Counted from the stretch's first letter, positions 38,145-46,836 are shown. The stretch is DNA of 64,000 bases from Roseinatronobacter domitianus (GCF_023336755.1 NZ_JALZWP010000002.1:186001-250000); one strand, 5' to 3'. Notes: generated from the sequence alone by a model not told the origin. Numbers and translations: made by a program.

Positions 38145-40976
38145 ATGCCAAGCCAGCCAGCCCCGGACCTGTCACCGCAGGTCTCGGACGAGGTCCGCAA
38201 AACCACATGCTACATGTGCGCCTGCCGCTGCGGCATTAACGTGCATATGAAGGGCGGAAAAGTCGCCTATATCGAAGGCAACCGCGACCACCCGGTGAAC
38301 AAAGGCGTTCTCTGCGCCAAAGGCAGCGCCGGGATCATGCAGCATAATTCGCCCGCCCGGTTGCGCGCTCCGCTGAAACGGGTTGGCCCGCGCGGGTCCG
38401 GCAAGTTCCGAGAGATCACTTGGGACGAAGCGCTGCAAACCGCCGTTGATTGGCTGAAACCGCTGCGCCAGACGGCACCCGAAAAACTGGCGTTTTTCAC
38501 CGGGCGCGACCAGTCGCAATCGTTTACCGGCTGGTGGGCGCAAGCCTTTGGGACACCCAACTGGGCCGCGCATGGCGGGTTTTGCAGCGTCAACATGGCG
38601 GCGGCGGGCATCTACACCATGGGCGGCGCGTTCTGGGAATTCGGCCAGCCCGATTGGGACCGCACCAAGCTGTTCCTGCTGTTCGGCGTGGCCGAAGACC
38701 ATGACAGCAACCCCATCAAGATGGGGCTGGGCAAGCTGAAAGCGCGCGGCGCGCGCGTTATTGGCGTGAACCCCATCCGGTCAGGCTACAACGCCATTGC
38801 CGATGATTGGGTCGCGATCACACCGGGCACGGATGGGCTGTTCATCCTGTCGCTGGTGCATGAATTGCTGCGGGCGGGCAAGATCGACCTTGGGTATTTG
38901 GTGCGCTACACGAACGCGCCTTACCTCGTGAATGCGGCAGACGGCCCGGAAAAAGGGCTATTCCTGCGCGACGCGGACGGCAAACCCTTGGTGCGCGACC
39001 GCAACACAGGGCAAGCGGTGGCGTGGGATACGCCCGGCATTTCCCCCGATCTTGGCGAGGGGGTAGAGATTGGCGGCGTCTCGCATCTGCCCGTCTTCCG
39101 CCACTTGGCCGACCGATACTTGGCCGATGACTACGCCCCGGACCAAGTGGCCGAGCGTTGCGGCGTGTCTGCGGCCCGCATCCGCGCCATTGCCGCCGAA
39201 ATCGCCCGTGTCGCGTTCGAGGAAGAGATTACCATCAACCAGCCCTGGACAGATTTTCGCGGCGTGAAGCATGACAAGATGATCGGTCGCCCCGTGGCCA
39301 TGCACGCCATGCGCGGGATTTCGGCCCATTCCAACGGCTTCCTGACCGCCCGCGCGCTGCATATGCTGCAAATCCTGATCGGATCGGTCGAAACACCGGG
39401 CGGCTTTCGCTTCAAACCGCCCTACCCCAAACCGCCCGAAGCGCACCCCCGCCCCCATGCGGGCCATGCACCGGGACAACCACTTGACGGGCCGCACTTG
39501 GGCTATCCACTGGGGCCGGAACACCTGTTGCTGAATGACGCCGGCCAGCCAAAGCGAATAGATAAAGCATTTTCATGGGACGCGCCTCTGTCCGCCCATG
39601 GCATGATGCATATGGTCATCAGCAATGCCCATGCGGGCGATCCCTACCCTATCGACACCTTGTTCCTGTATATGGCGAACATGGCGTGGAATTCCTCCAT
39701 GAACACCAGCGCGGTCATGGACATGCTGACCGACCAGAACGACGACGGCAGCTATAAGATCCCGCGCATTATCTATTCCGATGCCTATAGCTCTGAAATG
39801 GTGGCCTATGCCGATCTGATCCTGCCCGACACGACCTATCTGGAGCGGCACGATTGTATCTCGCTTCTGGACCGCCCCATCTGCGAGGCAGAGGCGCTGG
39901 CAGATTCCATCCGCTGGCCTGTTGTGCCTCCCGACCGCCCCGGCCATGAAGGGGTGCGCCCCTTCCAGTCGGTGCTGCTGGATCTTGGCGCGCGGCTGGG
40001 GCTGCCCGGTATGGTGCTTGAAGATGGCAGCGCGAAATTCGGCGATTACGCCGATTACATCACCAACCACGAACGCCGCCCCGGTGTCGGGCCGCTCGCC
40101 GGCTTTCGTGGCAATGGTGACGGCAAAGGCCGGGGCGCCCCCAACCCCGACCAGATCGCGCGCTACATCGAAAACGGTGGCTTTTGGATCGACCATATCC
40201 CGGCAGAAGCGCAGTTCTATAAGCCATGGAACGCCGCCTATCAGGACTGGGCCGTGGAACGCGGGATCTATGACAGTCCGCAACCCTATGTCTTCAATCT
40301 GTATTCCGAACCGTTGCGCAAGTTCCAGCTTGCTGCCGAAGGGCATGGCCATCGCCAGCCGCCCGACCACCTGCGCGCGCGTCTGATCGAAACCATGGAC
40401 CCGCTGCCAATCTGGTATCCGACCTTCACCGATGACGTGACAGACCCCGCCGAATACCCGCTGCACGCCCTGACCCAGCGCCCTATGGCGCATTACCATA
40501 GCTGGGGCAGTCAAAACGCGTGGCTGCGGCAAATCCACGGGCATACGCCGCTGTATGTGTCGGGCGAAATCTGGAGAGCGCACGGGTTCAAGAAAGGTGA
40601 CTGGGCAATCCTCTCTTCACCTCATGGCAAGATCACTCTGCCCGTGGTGCGGATGGACGCGCTCAACCCGCACACCGTCTGGACATGGAACGCCATCGCC
40701 AAGCGGCGCGGCGCCTGGGCGCTGGATGATGACGCGCCAGAGGCCACGAAATCGCAGCTTTTGAACCATCTTATCCATGAACTGATGCCCCCCAAAGGCG
40801 ACGGGCTGCGCTGGGCAAATTCCGACCCGGTCACGGGGCAGGCCGCGTGGTATGACCTGCGCGTGCGGATCGAAAAAGCGCCTGCGGGCCAGAGCGTTTC
40901 TCACCCCCATACCGGCGCGCAAGACAGCCCCGTGCCGCCCGCCCCGCAAACTGTCGCGCAGCATGTGAAGGACTGA
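38145..40976 (+). CDS. soeA: Cytoplasmic sulfite dehydrogenase, molybdenum subunit
   Basis: A 943-residue molybdopterin oxidoreductase of the DMSO-reductase superfamily. A 4Fe-4S site is formed by Cys22, Cys25, Cys29 (TCYMCACRCG) and Cys57 (GVLCAKG); the molybdopterin domains follow, ending in the dinucleotide-binding domain with YHSWGSQNAWLRQIHG. It has no twin-arginine signal, so it works in the cytoplasm. With the electron-transfer and NrfD/DmsC-like anchor genes downstream it matches SoeABC, which oxidises sulfite to sulfate on the cytoplasmic side of the membrane in purple sulfur bacteria and roseobacters. A formate dehydrogenase or other reductase is the alternative. Ribosome site GGGAGGA. 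Confidence 0.78.
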   Translation: MPSQPAPDLSPQVSDEVRKTTCYMCACRCGINVHMKGGKVAYIEGNRDHPVNKGVLCAKGSAGIMQHNSPARLRAPLKRVGPRGSGKFREITWDEALQTAVDWLKPLRQTAPEKLAFFTGRDQSQSFTGWWAQAFGTPNWAAHGGFCSVNMAAAGIYTMGGAFWEFGQPDWDRTKLFLLFGVAEDHDSNPIKMGLGKLKARGARVIGVNPIRSGYNAIADDWVAITPGTDGLFILSLVHELLRAGKIDLGYLVRYTNAPYLVNAADGPEKGLFLRDADGKPLVRDRNTGQAVAWDTPGISPDLGEGVEIGGVSHLPVFRHLADRYLADDYAPDQVAERCGVSAARIRAIAAEIARVAFEEEITINQPWTDFRGVKHDKMIGRPVAMHAMRGISAHSNGFLTARALHMLQILIGSVETPGGFRFKPPYPKPPEAHPRPHAGHAPGQPLDGPHLGYPLGPEHLLLNDAGQPKRIDKAFSWDAPLSAHGMMHMVISNAHAGDPYPIDTLFLYMANMAWNSSMNTSAVMDMLTDQNDDGSYKIPRIIYSDAYSSEMVAYADLILPDTTYLERHDCISLLDRPICEAEALADSIRWPVVPPDRPGHEGVRPFQSVLLDLGARLGLPGMVLEDGSAKFGDYADYITNHERRPGVGPLAGFRGNGDGKGRGAPNPDQIARYIENGGFWIDHIPAEAQFYKPWNAAYQDWAVERGIYDSPQPYVFNLYSEPLRKFQLAAEGHGHRQPPDHLRARLIETMDPLPIWYPTFTDDVTDPAEYPLHALTQRPMAHYHSWGSQNAWLRQIHGHTPLYVSGEIWRAHGFKKGDWAILSSPHGKITLPVVRMDALNPHTVWTWNAIAKRRGAWALDDDAPEATKSQLLNHLIHELMPPKGDGLRWANSDPVTGQAAWYDLRVRIEKAPAGQSVSHPHTGAQDSPVPPAPQTVAQHVKD

Positions 40977-41053
40977 CCCATGCAGCTTCATCTTGCCAAA
41001 AATACTCATGACGCAGCGCCCGCCAAAAGCACCCCTTCCGACAGGTGCGCGCC

Positions 41054-41191
41054 ATGAAACGCACGCTTCTGCTGATCTTCGCCTTCATCGCGCTTATGCT
41101 CGGGTCGTTCATCTGGTTCGTGGCGACGTGGGATTCCAAGCAACGCGCGCCGCTTTCCATGCTGCCCATGACAACGGAACAGCCCGCATGA
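41054..41191 (+). CDS. 45-residue membrane peptide between soeA and soeB
   Basis: ATG at 41054 opens a 45-codon frame: MKRTLLLIFAFIALMLGSFI and then a short WFVATWDSK end, followed by a polar tail with PLSMLPMTTEQPA. It has one hydrophobic segment with a basic N-terminus and predicted periplasmic tail. Its TGA overlaps the ATG of soeB (ATGA), which is the strongest sign that it is translated. It could be a small stabilising subunit of the Soe complex, as small peptides occur in other membrane oxidoreductases. Between soeA and it lie 77 bases containing CTTGCCAAAAATACTC. Confidence 0.6.
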   Translation: MKRTLLLIFAFIALMLGSFIWFVATWDSKQRAPLSMLPMTTEQPA

Positions 41192-41946
41192 CCCAACTTC
41201 CCAAAAGCACCCAGAAGAAGCTGGGCCTTGTGATTGATCTGGACACCTGTGTCGGCTGCCATGCCTGTGTGATTTCCTGCAAGGGCTGGAACACGCAGAA
41301 CTATGGCGCGCCGCTCTCGGATATGGACGCCTATGGCGGGGAACCCGAAGGCACCTTCCTGAACCGTGTCCACAGCTTTGAGGTGGCGCGCGAGCAAGCG
41401 CCGCCGATGGTCGTGCATTTCCCCAAATCCTGCCTGCATTGCGATGACGCGCCTTGCGTCACCGTCTGCCCCACCGGGGCCAGCTACAAGCGGGTCGAGG
41501 ACGGCATCGTTCTGGTCAATGAGGACGCCTGCATCGGCTGCGGGCTGTGCGCTTGGGCCTGCCCCTACGGCGCGCGCGATATGGACGGCGCGGAAAAGGT
41601 CATGAAGAAATGCACCCTCTGCGTAGACCGCATCTATAACGAAAACCTACCCAGCGAGGACCGCGAACCCGCCTGCGTGCGCACCTGCCCGTCGAATGCG
41701 CGCCATTTCGGCGACCTGTCGGACCCCGAGAGCGAGGTGTCGAAGCTGGTTGCCGCGCGCGAAGGGTTCGATCTGATGCCAGAACAAGGCACCGCCCCGG
41801 TCAATAAATATCTGCCACCGCGTGCGCGCGACAGCCTTGATATTCCCGATCTTGCCAGCCTGTGCGACCCGGTGCCGGGGGACGAAACCACACCTGCGGC
41901 CAAGGGGTTTCTTGGCTGGCTTGACCGCGCGTTGGAGAAGATCTGA
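41188..41946 (+). CDS. soeB: Sulfite dehydrogenase iron-sulfur subunit
   Basis: A 252-residue DmsB/NrfC-like electron-transfer protein with four 4Fe-4S cluster motifs: CVGCHACVISCKGWN, CLHCDDAPCVTVCPTG, CIGCGLCAWACPYG and CTLCVDRI ... CVRTCPSNA. It passes electrons from SoeA to the membrane anchor SoeC. Start at 41188 overlaps the stop of the 45-residue peptide gene. The C-terminal 60 residues (PVNKYLPPRARDSLDIPDL...) carry no further cluster. Confidence 0.85.
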   Translation: MTQLPKSTQKKLGLVIDLDTCVGCHACVISCKGWNTQNYGAPLSDMDAYGGEPEGTFLNRVHSFEVAREQAPPMVVHFPKSCLHCDDAPCVTVCPTGASYKRVEDGIVLVNEDACIGCGLCAWACPYGARDMDGAEKVMKKCTLCVDRIYNENLPSEDREPACVRTCPSNARHFGDLSDPESEVSKLVAAREGFDLMPEQGTAPVNKYLPPRARDSLDIPDLASLCDPVPGDETTPAAKGFLGWLDRALEKI

Positions 41947-42816
41947 ATGCATCCTGCCCCATCGCTTATCATATTCACCACATTGTCCGGCATAGGCTTT
42001 GGCCTGCTGGCATGGCTGGGCTTTGGCCTGCGCACGCCGACCGGGATTGCTGCCATCGTCTTTTTCGGGCTGGGTTATGGGCTGGCGGGCATTGGCCTGA
42101 TCGCCGCCGCCTTTCACCTTGGCCACCCCGAACGCGCGCTTCTGGCGTTTACCCAATGGCGCTCCAGCTGGCTCTCGCGCGAGGCGGTTCTGTCCGCCGC
42201 CACGCTGGCGATCATGGCCCCCCATGCCGCCGCTTCGGCATTCTGGGACACCCAATTGCCCGTGCTGGGCTGGATCGGTGGCGCGCTATCGCTTGTCACG
42301 ATCTTCGCCACAGCGATGATCTACGCCCAGATCCGCGCCGTGCCGCGCTGGCACCATTGGTCCACCCCGCCCGTATTCGTGTTGGCCGGTCTGGCCGGTG
42401 GCGCACTTCTGGCGGCCAAGCTGACCTTGGCGCTGTGGCTGATGCTGGCGCTTTCACTGGCCATGGTCGCGCATTGGGTTGCGGGCGACAGGCGCTTTGC
42501 CAATTCAGGCAGCGATGCCGGCACGGCGACAGGCTTGGGCAACTTGGGCAAGGTGCGCCTGCTGGAACCGCCACATTCGGGCCGGAACTACCTGTTGCGC
42601 GAGATGGTGCATATTGTGGGCCGCAAACACGCGCATAAGCTGCGGTTGATTGCGCTGGGCCTTGGCGCTCTGGCCCCCGCACTGTTGCTGATGCTGCCTG
42701 CCAGCTACGTCGCTGCCTTCCTCGCGCTGGGCCTGCATCTGGCCGGAATGCTGGCGCAACGCTGGTTGTTCTTCGCCGAAGCGGAACATGTCGTGGGTTT
42801 GTATTACGGGCGGTGA
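41947..42816 (+). CDS. soeC: Sulfite dehydrogenase membrane anchor
   Basis: A 289-residue DmsC/NrfD-type anchor with about eight membrane segments: early FTTLSGIGFGLLAWLGFGL, then AAFHLGHPERALLAFTQWRSSWLSREAV, and a C-terminal MVHIVGRKHAHKLRLIALG. It would pass electrons from SoeB to ubiquinone. The ATG directly follows the soeB stop without a gap. Family match to DmsC is clear; the specific sulfite role depends on the identity of soeA. Confidence 0.82.
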   Translation: MHPAPSLIIFTTLSGIGFGLLAWLGFGLRTPTGIAAIVFFGLGYGLAGIGLIAAAFHLGHPERALLAFTQWRSSWLSREAVLSAATLAIMAPHAAASAFWDTQLPVLGWIGGALSLVTIFATAMIYAQIRAVPRWHHWSTPPVFVLAGLAGGALLAAKLTLALWLMLALSLAMVAHWVAGDRRFANSGSDAGTATGLGNLGKVRLLEPPHSGRNYLLREMVHIVGRKHAHKLRLIALGLGALAPALLLMLPASYVAAFLALGLHLAGMLAQRWLFFAEAEHVVGLYYGR

Positions 42817-42877
42817 CACGCTACGCTGCGCATGTTAACCTTGCGTTTGTTAACAAGTGCGCAAGGAGTAATGCGGC

Positions 42878-43315
42878 ATGAGCCTTCTGAAATCCCTTAC
42901 CGATATGGTGCTGAATGCAGGCGGTCAAAAGGCTGGCCTGCTGGAAAGCGTCATGCAGAACCCCAAGCTGATGGAAGGGGTGATGGGCCTTTTGTCGAAG
43001 GACAGCCCTGTGGGCGGTGTGCAAGGGCTGCTGGCCAACTTCCAGAATGCAGGCATGGGCGAAGCGGTTCAAAGCTGGCTGGGCGATGGGGCCAACAAGC
43101 CTCTGTCGGGTGGCGACATCGAACAGGCGCTGGGTGGCGACGTGGTGCGGCAACTGGCAGAACAGGCCAATATGGCCCCGTCTCAGGCCTCTGATGTGCT
43201 GTCGCAGGCTTTGCCCGCCATGATCGACAAACTGACGCCGCAGGGCGAAGCGCAGGACATGGATTTCGGGTCGCTGCAATCCATGCTGGGCGGTTTTCTA
43301 AAGGGTAAGCTGTAA
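42878..43315 (+). CDS. YidB-like DUF937 protein
   Basis: A 145-residue cytoplasmic protein of the YidB/DUF937 family: many short helices, GGVQGLLANFQNAGMGEAVQSWLG, KPLSGGDIEQALGGDVVRQLAEQANM and a glycine-rich C-terminal LQSMLGGFLKGKL. The function of the family is not established. Ribosome site AAGGAG. It lies about 60 bases after soeC; a GTTAAC...GTTAAC pair precedes it but does not match a known box. Confidence 0.85.
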   Translation: MSLLKSLTDMVLNAGGQKAGLLESVMQNPKLMEGVMGLLSKDSPVGGVQGLLANFQNAGMGEAVQSWLGDGANKPLSGGDIEQALGGDVVRQLAEQANMAPSQASDVLSQALPAMIDKLTPQGEAQDMDFGSLQSMLGGFLKGKL

Positions 43316-43356
43316 CGCAGCGATTGGCGGTTTTCAGCACCGCCTGAAAGCCGTAA

Positions 43357-43380
43357 ACTTCGGTCCCAAGGGGCCGAAGT
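43357..43380 (+). terminator. Hairpin upstream of fur
   Basis: Near-perfect arms ACTTCGGTCCC / GGGGCCGAAGT (one G-U pair) with a very short loop, preceded by a smaller stem GGCGGT/ACCGCC at 43327-43345. No T-run, so a terminator for yidB or a leader structure for fur are both possible. Confidence 0.4.
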
Positions 43381-43393
43381 CAGGGGCAGCACA

Positions 43394-43804
43394 ATGGCGA
43401 AACCGATTATGCAGCGGTTACAAGCGCAAGGCGTGCGCCTGACCGACCAACGCCGCACCATCGCCGCCGTGCTGGACGAGGCAGATGACCACCCGGATGT
43501 GGAAGAACTACACGCCCGCGCCAATGCCCGCGATGCGCGAATTTCTTTGGCGACCGTCTACCGCACTGTCAAACTGTTCGAGGAAACGGGCATTCTGGAC
43601 CGTTTGGAATTCGGCGATGGCCGCGCCCGGTTCGAGGACAGCCAGCGCGCCCATCACGACCATCTGATCGACATGGACACGGGCGAGGTGATCGAATTCG
43701 TCGACCCGGACATAGAGGCGCTGCAAGACAAGATCGCGCGCCGCCTTGGCTACCGGCTGGAAGGGCACCGGCTGGAATTGCTGGGCCGCAAGATCAAGGA
43801 TTAG
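43394..43804 (+). CDS. Fur-family metal regulator (Fur/Mur type)
   Basis: A 136-residue Fur-family repressor: winged helix (GVRLTDQRRTIAAVL ... ISLATVYRTVKLFEETGIL) and a C-terminal dimer/metal domain with HHDHLIDMDTGEVIEFVDPDIE. It has no cysteine, so the structural CxxC zinc site of E. coli Fur is absent, as in the alphaproteobacterial Fur/Mur group that often senses Mn2+ or Fe2+. It ends head-to-tail with the metal-sensor-like gene on the other strand, overlapping by 4 bases (43801-43804). Confidence 0.88.
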   Translation: MAKPIMQRLQAQGVRLTDQRRTIAAVLDEADDHPDVEELHARANARDARISLATVYRTVKLFEETGILDRLEFGDGRARFEDSQRAHHDHLIDMDTGEVIEFVDPDIEALQDKIARRLGYRLEGHRLELLGRKIKD

Positions 43805-44253
43805 TCGCGCGGGCGGGCAAAGCGCTTGGTCCGGTCTTCCAGCCTGTCGGCAACAGCCAAACGCGCGTCGCGGTCCATGGTGGATAGTCGGCTTATCAAC
43901 TGTCCCTCCAACCGATCACCCATTTGCAACAACCGCGCTTGCGCGACATCCAGACTGGCGCGGAACGTGGCTTCATCAAATGCCTCGGCGCGCAAAGCTG
44001 CCAAAAGCTCGGCGCGGGCGTCACGCAACTCGGCATGACCGCGCGAGCTGCGAAACGCCTCTCGGCCCTCGCGGCGCATGTCACGGCGGGCATCATCCGG
44101 CAGCGCACTGATTGCAGCGCGCATCAGGCTACCATCTGGCCCACCGCGCAGCATGACACCACCCAGCATCCCCACCAGCACAAGGTTCAGCGTCACCGAA
44201 CCGACCAAAGCCCATGTCTTCCAACGCCCCGGTTTCTGCGTGGTATCATTCAT
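43801..44253 (-). CDS. Periplasmic heavy-metal sensor-like membrane protein
   Basis: A 150-residue protein with one N-terminal membrane segment (about 12-32, TWALVGSVTLNLVLVGMLGG) and a periplasmic helical domain of the metal-resistance sensor (CnrX/Spy-like) type, RRDMRREGREAFRSSRGHAELRDARAELLAALRA. I start it at 44253, one base after the stop of the preceding gene. As the last gene of an ECF-sigma operon, it may help sense the stress that frees the sigma factor; CnrX in Cupriavidus does this for nickel and cobalt. Confidence 0.7.
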   Translation of the reverse strand: MNDTTQKPGRWKTWALVGSVTLNLVLVGMLGGVMLRGGPDGSLMRAAISALPDDARRDMRREGREAFRSSRGHAELRDARAELLAALRAEAFDEATFRASLDVAQARLLQMGDRLEGQLISRLSTMDRDARLAVADRLEDRTKRFARPRD

Positions 44254-44254
44254 C

Positions 44255-44602
44255 TCAGAACCCCATTTCCAGCGGGTCACGCACACCGACAATCGGGGCC
44301 GTGACCTGTTCGAACACGCCCAGCGCACCATCCATCCAGACCGGCGCATCGTAAAGCGACACAGGCATCACCAGCCCAAGGTAAACTCCGGCCAAGGTTG
44401 CTCCGACACCCCCGGCAACCGAGGGCATGGCCCAGCCGCCCGCCCAAGCCTTCATCCGTGCGCGCCAGCTTGGCGCGGCAGGCTGGGCAATACTTGCAGC
44501 CGCATCGGTCAAAATCCGGGCGCGCAAAGCATCGGGCAGATCGGCGGATTGACCGGCCTCGAAAAACAGCGCCAGATCGTCGTCAGATGTCTTCCGCGTC
44601 AT
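44255..44602 (-). CDS. Putative anti-sigma factor-like single-span protein
   Basis: A 115-residue protein with a cytoplasmic N-terminal half (MTRKTSDDDLALFFEAGQSADLPDALRARIL...), one membrane segment (about 60-80, SVAGGVGATLAGVYLGLVMPV) and a short periplasmic tail. It overlaps the sigma-factor gene by 20 bases, the usual position of a cognate anti-sigma factor. No zinc-binding H-x3-C-x2-C motif is present. Assignment rests on position and topology only. Confidence 0.6.
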   Translation of the reverse strand: MTRKTSDDDLALFFEAGQSADLPDALRARILTDAAASIAQPAAPSWRARMKAWAGGWAMPSVAGGVGATLAGVYLGLVMPVSLYDAPVWMDGALGVFEQVTAPIVGVRDPLEMGF

Positions 44603-45152
44603 ATCCCAACTCCTCTTTTCGGCCGCTCAACAGGGCGGTCAACTTGCGTTTGCCGCGCGCGGTCAGGCTTTCCACCGCTTCCACTCCCACCATCAATATG
44701 GCGGCGATCTCTGGGTTCGACAGCCCTTCTATGTGGCGCAGGATGACCGCCTCGCGCTGCCTGTCAGGCAGTTGCGCTAGCGCGGCATCCAGGGCCTGCG
44801 CACGCGCAGCCTGCATCATCCGGGCATCCGCGCCTGCCGTGTCGTCGGGCAAGTCGGGCATCTCTGGCACCATTGGCTTGCGGCGGCGCAAACGGTCGGT
44901 GCACAGGTTGCGCGCCACCCGAAACGCCCAGGTCGAGGGTTTGGCCTGCCCTGCCTCCCAATCCGGGGCCATGCGCCACAGTCGCAACATGGTATCCTGG
45001 GTGACATCCTCTGCCTCTGCCCGGTCGCCCAACATGCGGGCAGCAAAGCGCAAAAGGCGCGGGGCCAACAGGTCGGTCAACGCCTGCGCTGCGCGCAGGT
45101 CGCCTTGCGCGAACTGCGCCAGCAAATCGGCTTCGTCCTGTTGTGACAGCAC
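44583..45152 (-). CDS. ECF sigma factor
   Basis: A 189-residue sigma-70 family ECF protein: region 2 (LLAPRLLRFAARMLGDRAEAEDVTQDTMLRLWRMAP, then WAFRVARNLCTDRLRRRKP) and region 4 (LPDRQREAVILRHIEGLSNPEIAAILMVGVEAVESLTARGKRKLTALL). Linker of about 30 residues. It directs RNA polymerase to a stress regulon, probably including its own operon. It follows the EF-hand gene by about 50 bases and overlaps the putative anti-sigma gene. Confidence 0.9.
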   Translation of the reverse strand: MLSQQDEADLLAQFAQGDLRAAQALTDLLAPRLLRFAARMLGDRAEAEDVTQDTMLRLWRMAPDWEAGQAKPSTWAFRVARNLCTDRLRRRKPMVPEMPDLPDDTAGADARMMQAARAQALDAALAQLPDRQREAVILRHIEGLSNPEIAAILMVGVEAVESLTARGKRKLTALLSGRKEELGYDAEDI

Positions 45153-45204
45153 CCGCTATCCTTCCATGGGGCAGGGCAAAACGCCCCGCCTGCATTCGCC
45201 CAGC

Positions 45205-45579
45205 TTAATGGCGGCCCCAGCCGCGCTTGCCACGTTTCTCCATACGCTCTGCCATGCGATCGGTGAAGGCGGCATATTCCTCGGCATCGACAATACCATC
45301 ATCGTTGGCGTCCACCCGGTCGAACATGCGTTGCCCGCGCTCACCCATCCGTTCGGCGCGTTCTGTCATGCGTTCGGCGCGCTTGGCGTCCAGCTCGGCA
45401 CGCTGCGCTTCGCCAAAGGTTTGCAGGTCTTCCAGCGTCACTTGGCCATTGCCGTCGCGGTCCAGGTCTTCAAAGCTGGGCATGGCGCGGGGGCCGTGGT
45501 CCTGCATACCGCGTGCAGTGGCGGCACCTGCACCAAGTGCGATGGTCAGGGCTAGGGCAGAGATCAGTGTCTTTTTCAT
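45205..45579 (-). CDS. Periplasmic EF-hand protein
   Basis: A 124-residue exported protein: signal peptide MKKTLISALALTIALGAGAATA and two EF-hand calcium loops, DLDRDGNGQVTLEDL and DANDDGIVDAEEY, joined by a charged Arg/Glu-rich helix (AKRAERMTERAERMGERGQRM). C-terminal KRGKRGWGRH is basic. First gene of the sigma-factor operon, so it may be a target or sensor of the response. Calcium-binding EF-hand proteins next to ECF/metal-sensor genes are seen in related bacteria. Confidence 0.85.
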   Translation of the reverse strand: MKKTLISALALTIALGAGAATARGMQDHGPRAMPSFEDLDRDGNGQVTLEDLQTFGEAQRAELDAKRAERMTERAERMGERGQRMFDRVDANDDGIVDAEEYAAFTDRMAERMEKRGKRGWGRH

Positions 45580-45773
45580 GTCTGGCGTCCTTCATGTTGC
45601 GCGACCTCTCTGGCCGCCTGATACATGTTCAACGCGGGCTGCGGCTGGTTCCGTCGCAAAAAATTCAGGCGGTCATTCGGCAGGGTCTTGCGACACGCTG
45701 ACGCAAATTCGGTATTGCAGGTGTATTTTACATCTTAAGCGCCTATGTCGGGCTAAGTAGCCGGAGCGCGCAG

Positions 45774-46175
45774 ATGACACTTTCCCAGACGAACACTCTT
45801 GAAGACGACCGCCCCACGGGCCAAGCCTTGCTGCGCGGGATGCGTTGCAAATGTCCGGCCTGCGGCGCTGCGCCTATGCTGCGCGCGTATCTGACAGTGC
45901 GCGACTGCTGCCCGGCCTGCGGCGAAGACCTAAGCCACCAGCGCGCCGATGATGGTCCCGCTTACCTGACTATGCTGGTTACACTTAAAACGGTCGTGCC
46001 GTTGATGGTGTATGTCATGTTCAATTACAACATGAACCCCACGCTTCTGTTCGCTCTATCCGCTTTGCTGCTTGTGGCAATGACCCTCTTCCTTCTGCCC
46101 CGGTTCAAGGGCATGATCGTGGCCTTCCAATGGGCGAAACGCATGCATGGGTTCGGGGATGAGCGAGACCACTGA
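45774..46175 (+). CDS. DUF983 membrane protein
   Basis: A 133-residue protein with an N-terminal zinc-ribbon-like region (CKCPACGAAPMLRAY ... CCPACGEDLSHQRADDGPAYLTML) and two membrane segments in the C-terminal half. This is the DUF983 pattern, which in alphaproteobacteria is often near cytochrome oxidase or NUDIX genes; role unknown. Its 3' end overlaps the NUDIX gene start by 17 bases. Confidence 0.88.
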   Translation: MTLSQTNTLEDDRPTGQALLRGMRCKCPACGAAPMLRAYLTVRDCCPACGEDLSHQRADDGPAYLTMLVTLKTVVPLMVYVMFNYNMNPTLLFALSALLLVAMTLFLLPRFKGMIVAFQWAKRMHGFGDERDH

Positions 46176-46827
46176 CAAGACAGCTATCCGCGATGCGGCC
46201 ACGATCATCCTGTTGCGGCAGGGGGCGGATGGTCCCGCGGTGCTGATGGGCCAGCGCGGGGCGACGGCGGCATTCATGCCGGACAAATTCGTGTTTCCCG
46301 GCGGCGCTCTTGATGCAGCGGATGCGCAAATTCCCGTCACCATGCCAGAGCCTTGCCGCGCCCGCATGGCCCAAGGCCATGCCAACCCCGACGCATTGGC
46401 CGCCGCCGCGATCCGCGAGATGTGGGAGGAGACCGGGCTGATGATGGGGCTTCCCGGTGACTGGGCTGACGCGCCCACAGATTGGCACCGGTTTACCGCG
46501 CATGGGCTGCGACCCGATGCAGGCGGACTGCGCTTTATCTTCCGTGCCATCACCCCGCCGGGCCGCCCACGCCGCTTTGATGCGCGGTTCTTTCTGGCCG
46601 ATGCAGGCGCTATTGTCGGCGATCTGGATGATTTCTCTGCCGCCTGCGATGAGCTGTCACATCTGCATTGGGTGCCCTTGGCAAAGGCCCGCAAGCTGAA
46701 CCTGCCCTTCATTACCGAAGTGGTGCTGGCCGAAGTGCAAGCCATGGCCTTAAGCAAGGACATGCCCGATACGGTGCCCTTCTTCGACAATTCAACCGGG
46801 GTTTCGACCTTCCGGCGGATCGCCTGA
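46159..46827 (+). CDS. NUDIX hydrolase
   Basis: A 222-residue NUDIX-family protein with RDAATIILLRQGADGPAVLMGQRG, the FPGGALD strand and a box AAAIREMWEETGLMM (R-E-x2-E-E-x-G). The N- and C-terminal parts are longer than in MutT, as in the NUDT7/NudL-like coenzyme-A group. Substrate unknown. I choose ATG 46159 (MSETTDK); the in-frame 46147 start adds four residues. It overlaps DUF983, so the two are probably coupled. Confidence 0.85.
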   Translation: MSETTDKTAIRDAATIILLRQGADGPAVLMGQRGATAAFMPDKFVFPGGALDAADAQIPVTMPEPCRARMAQGHANPDALAAAAIREMWEETGLMMGLPGDWADAPTDWHRFTAHGLRPDAGGLRFIFRAITPPGRPRRFDARFFLADAGAIVGDLDDFSAACDELSHLHWVPLAKARKLNLPFITEVVLAEVQAMALSKDMPDTVPFFDNSTGVSTFRRIA

Positions 46828-46836
46828 ACACCTCAT

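Noticed and set aside
40980-41057. A 25-codon frame between soeA and the 45-residue peptide
   Set aside because: Low-complexity polar product without hydrophobic core or ribosome site; the stretch contains a motif seen between genes rather than coding sequence.
38145-42816. Formate dehydrogenase or DMSO reductase instead of SoeABC
   Set aside because: No twin-arginine signal on the molybdenum subunit, no accessory fdh/dms genes nearby, and the SoeA-SoeB-SoeC order fits; kept as the less likely alternative.
42836-42855. CtrA box in GTTAAC...GTTAAC before yidB
   Set aside because: The TTAA elements are 11 bases apart, not the 7 required by the consensus.
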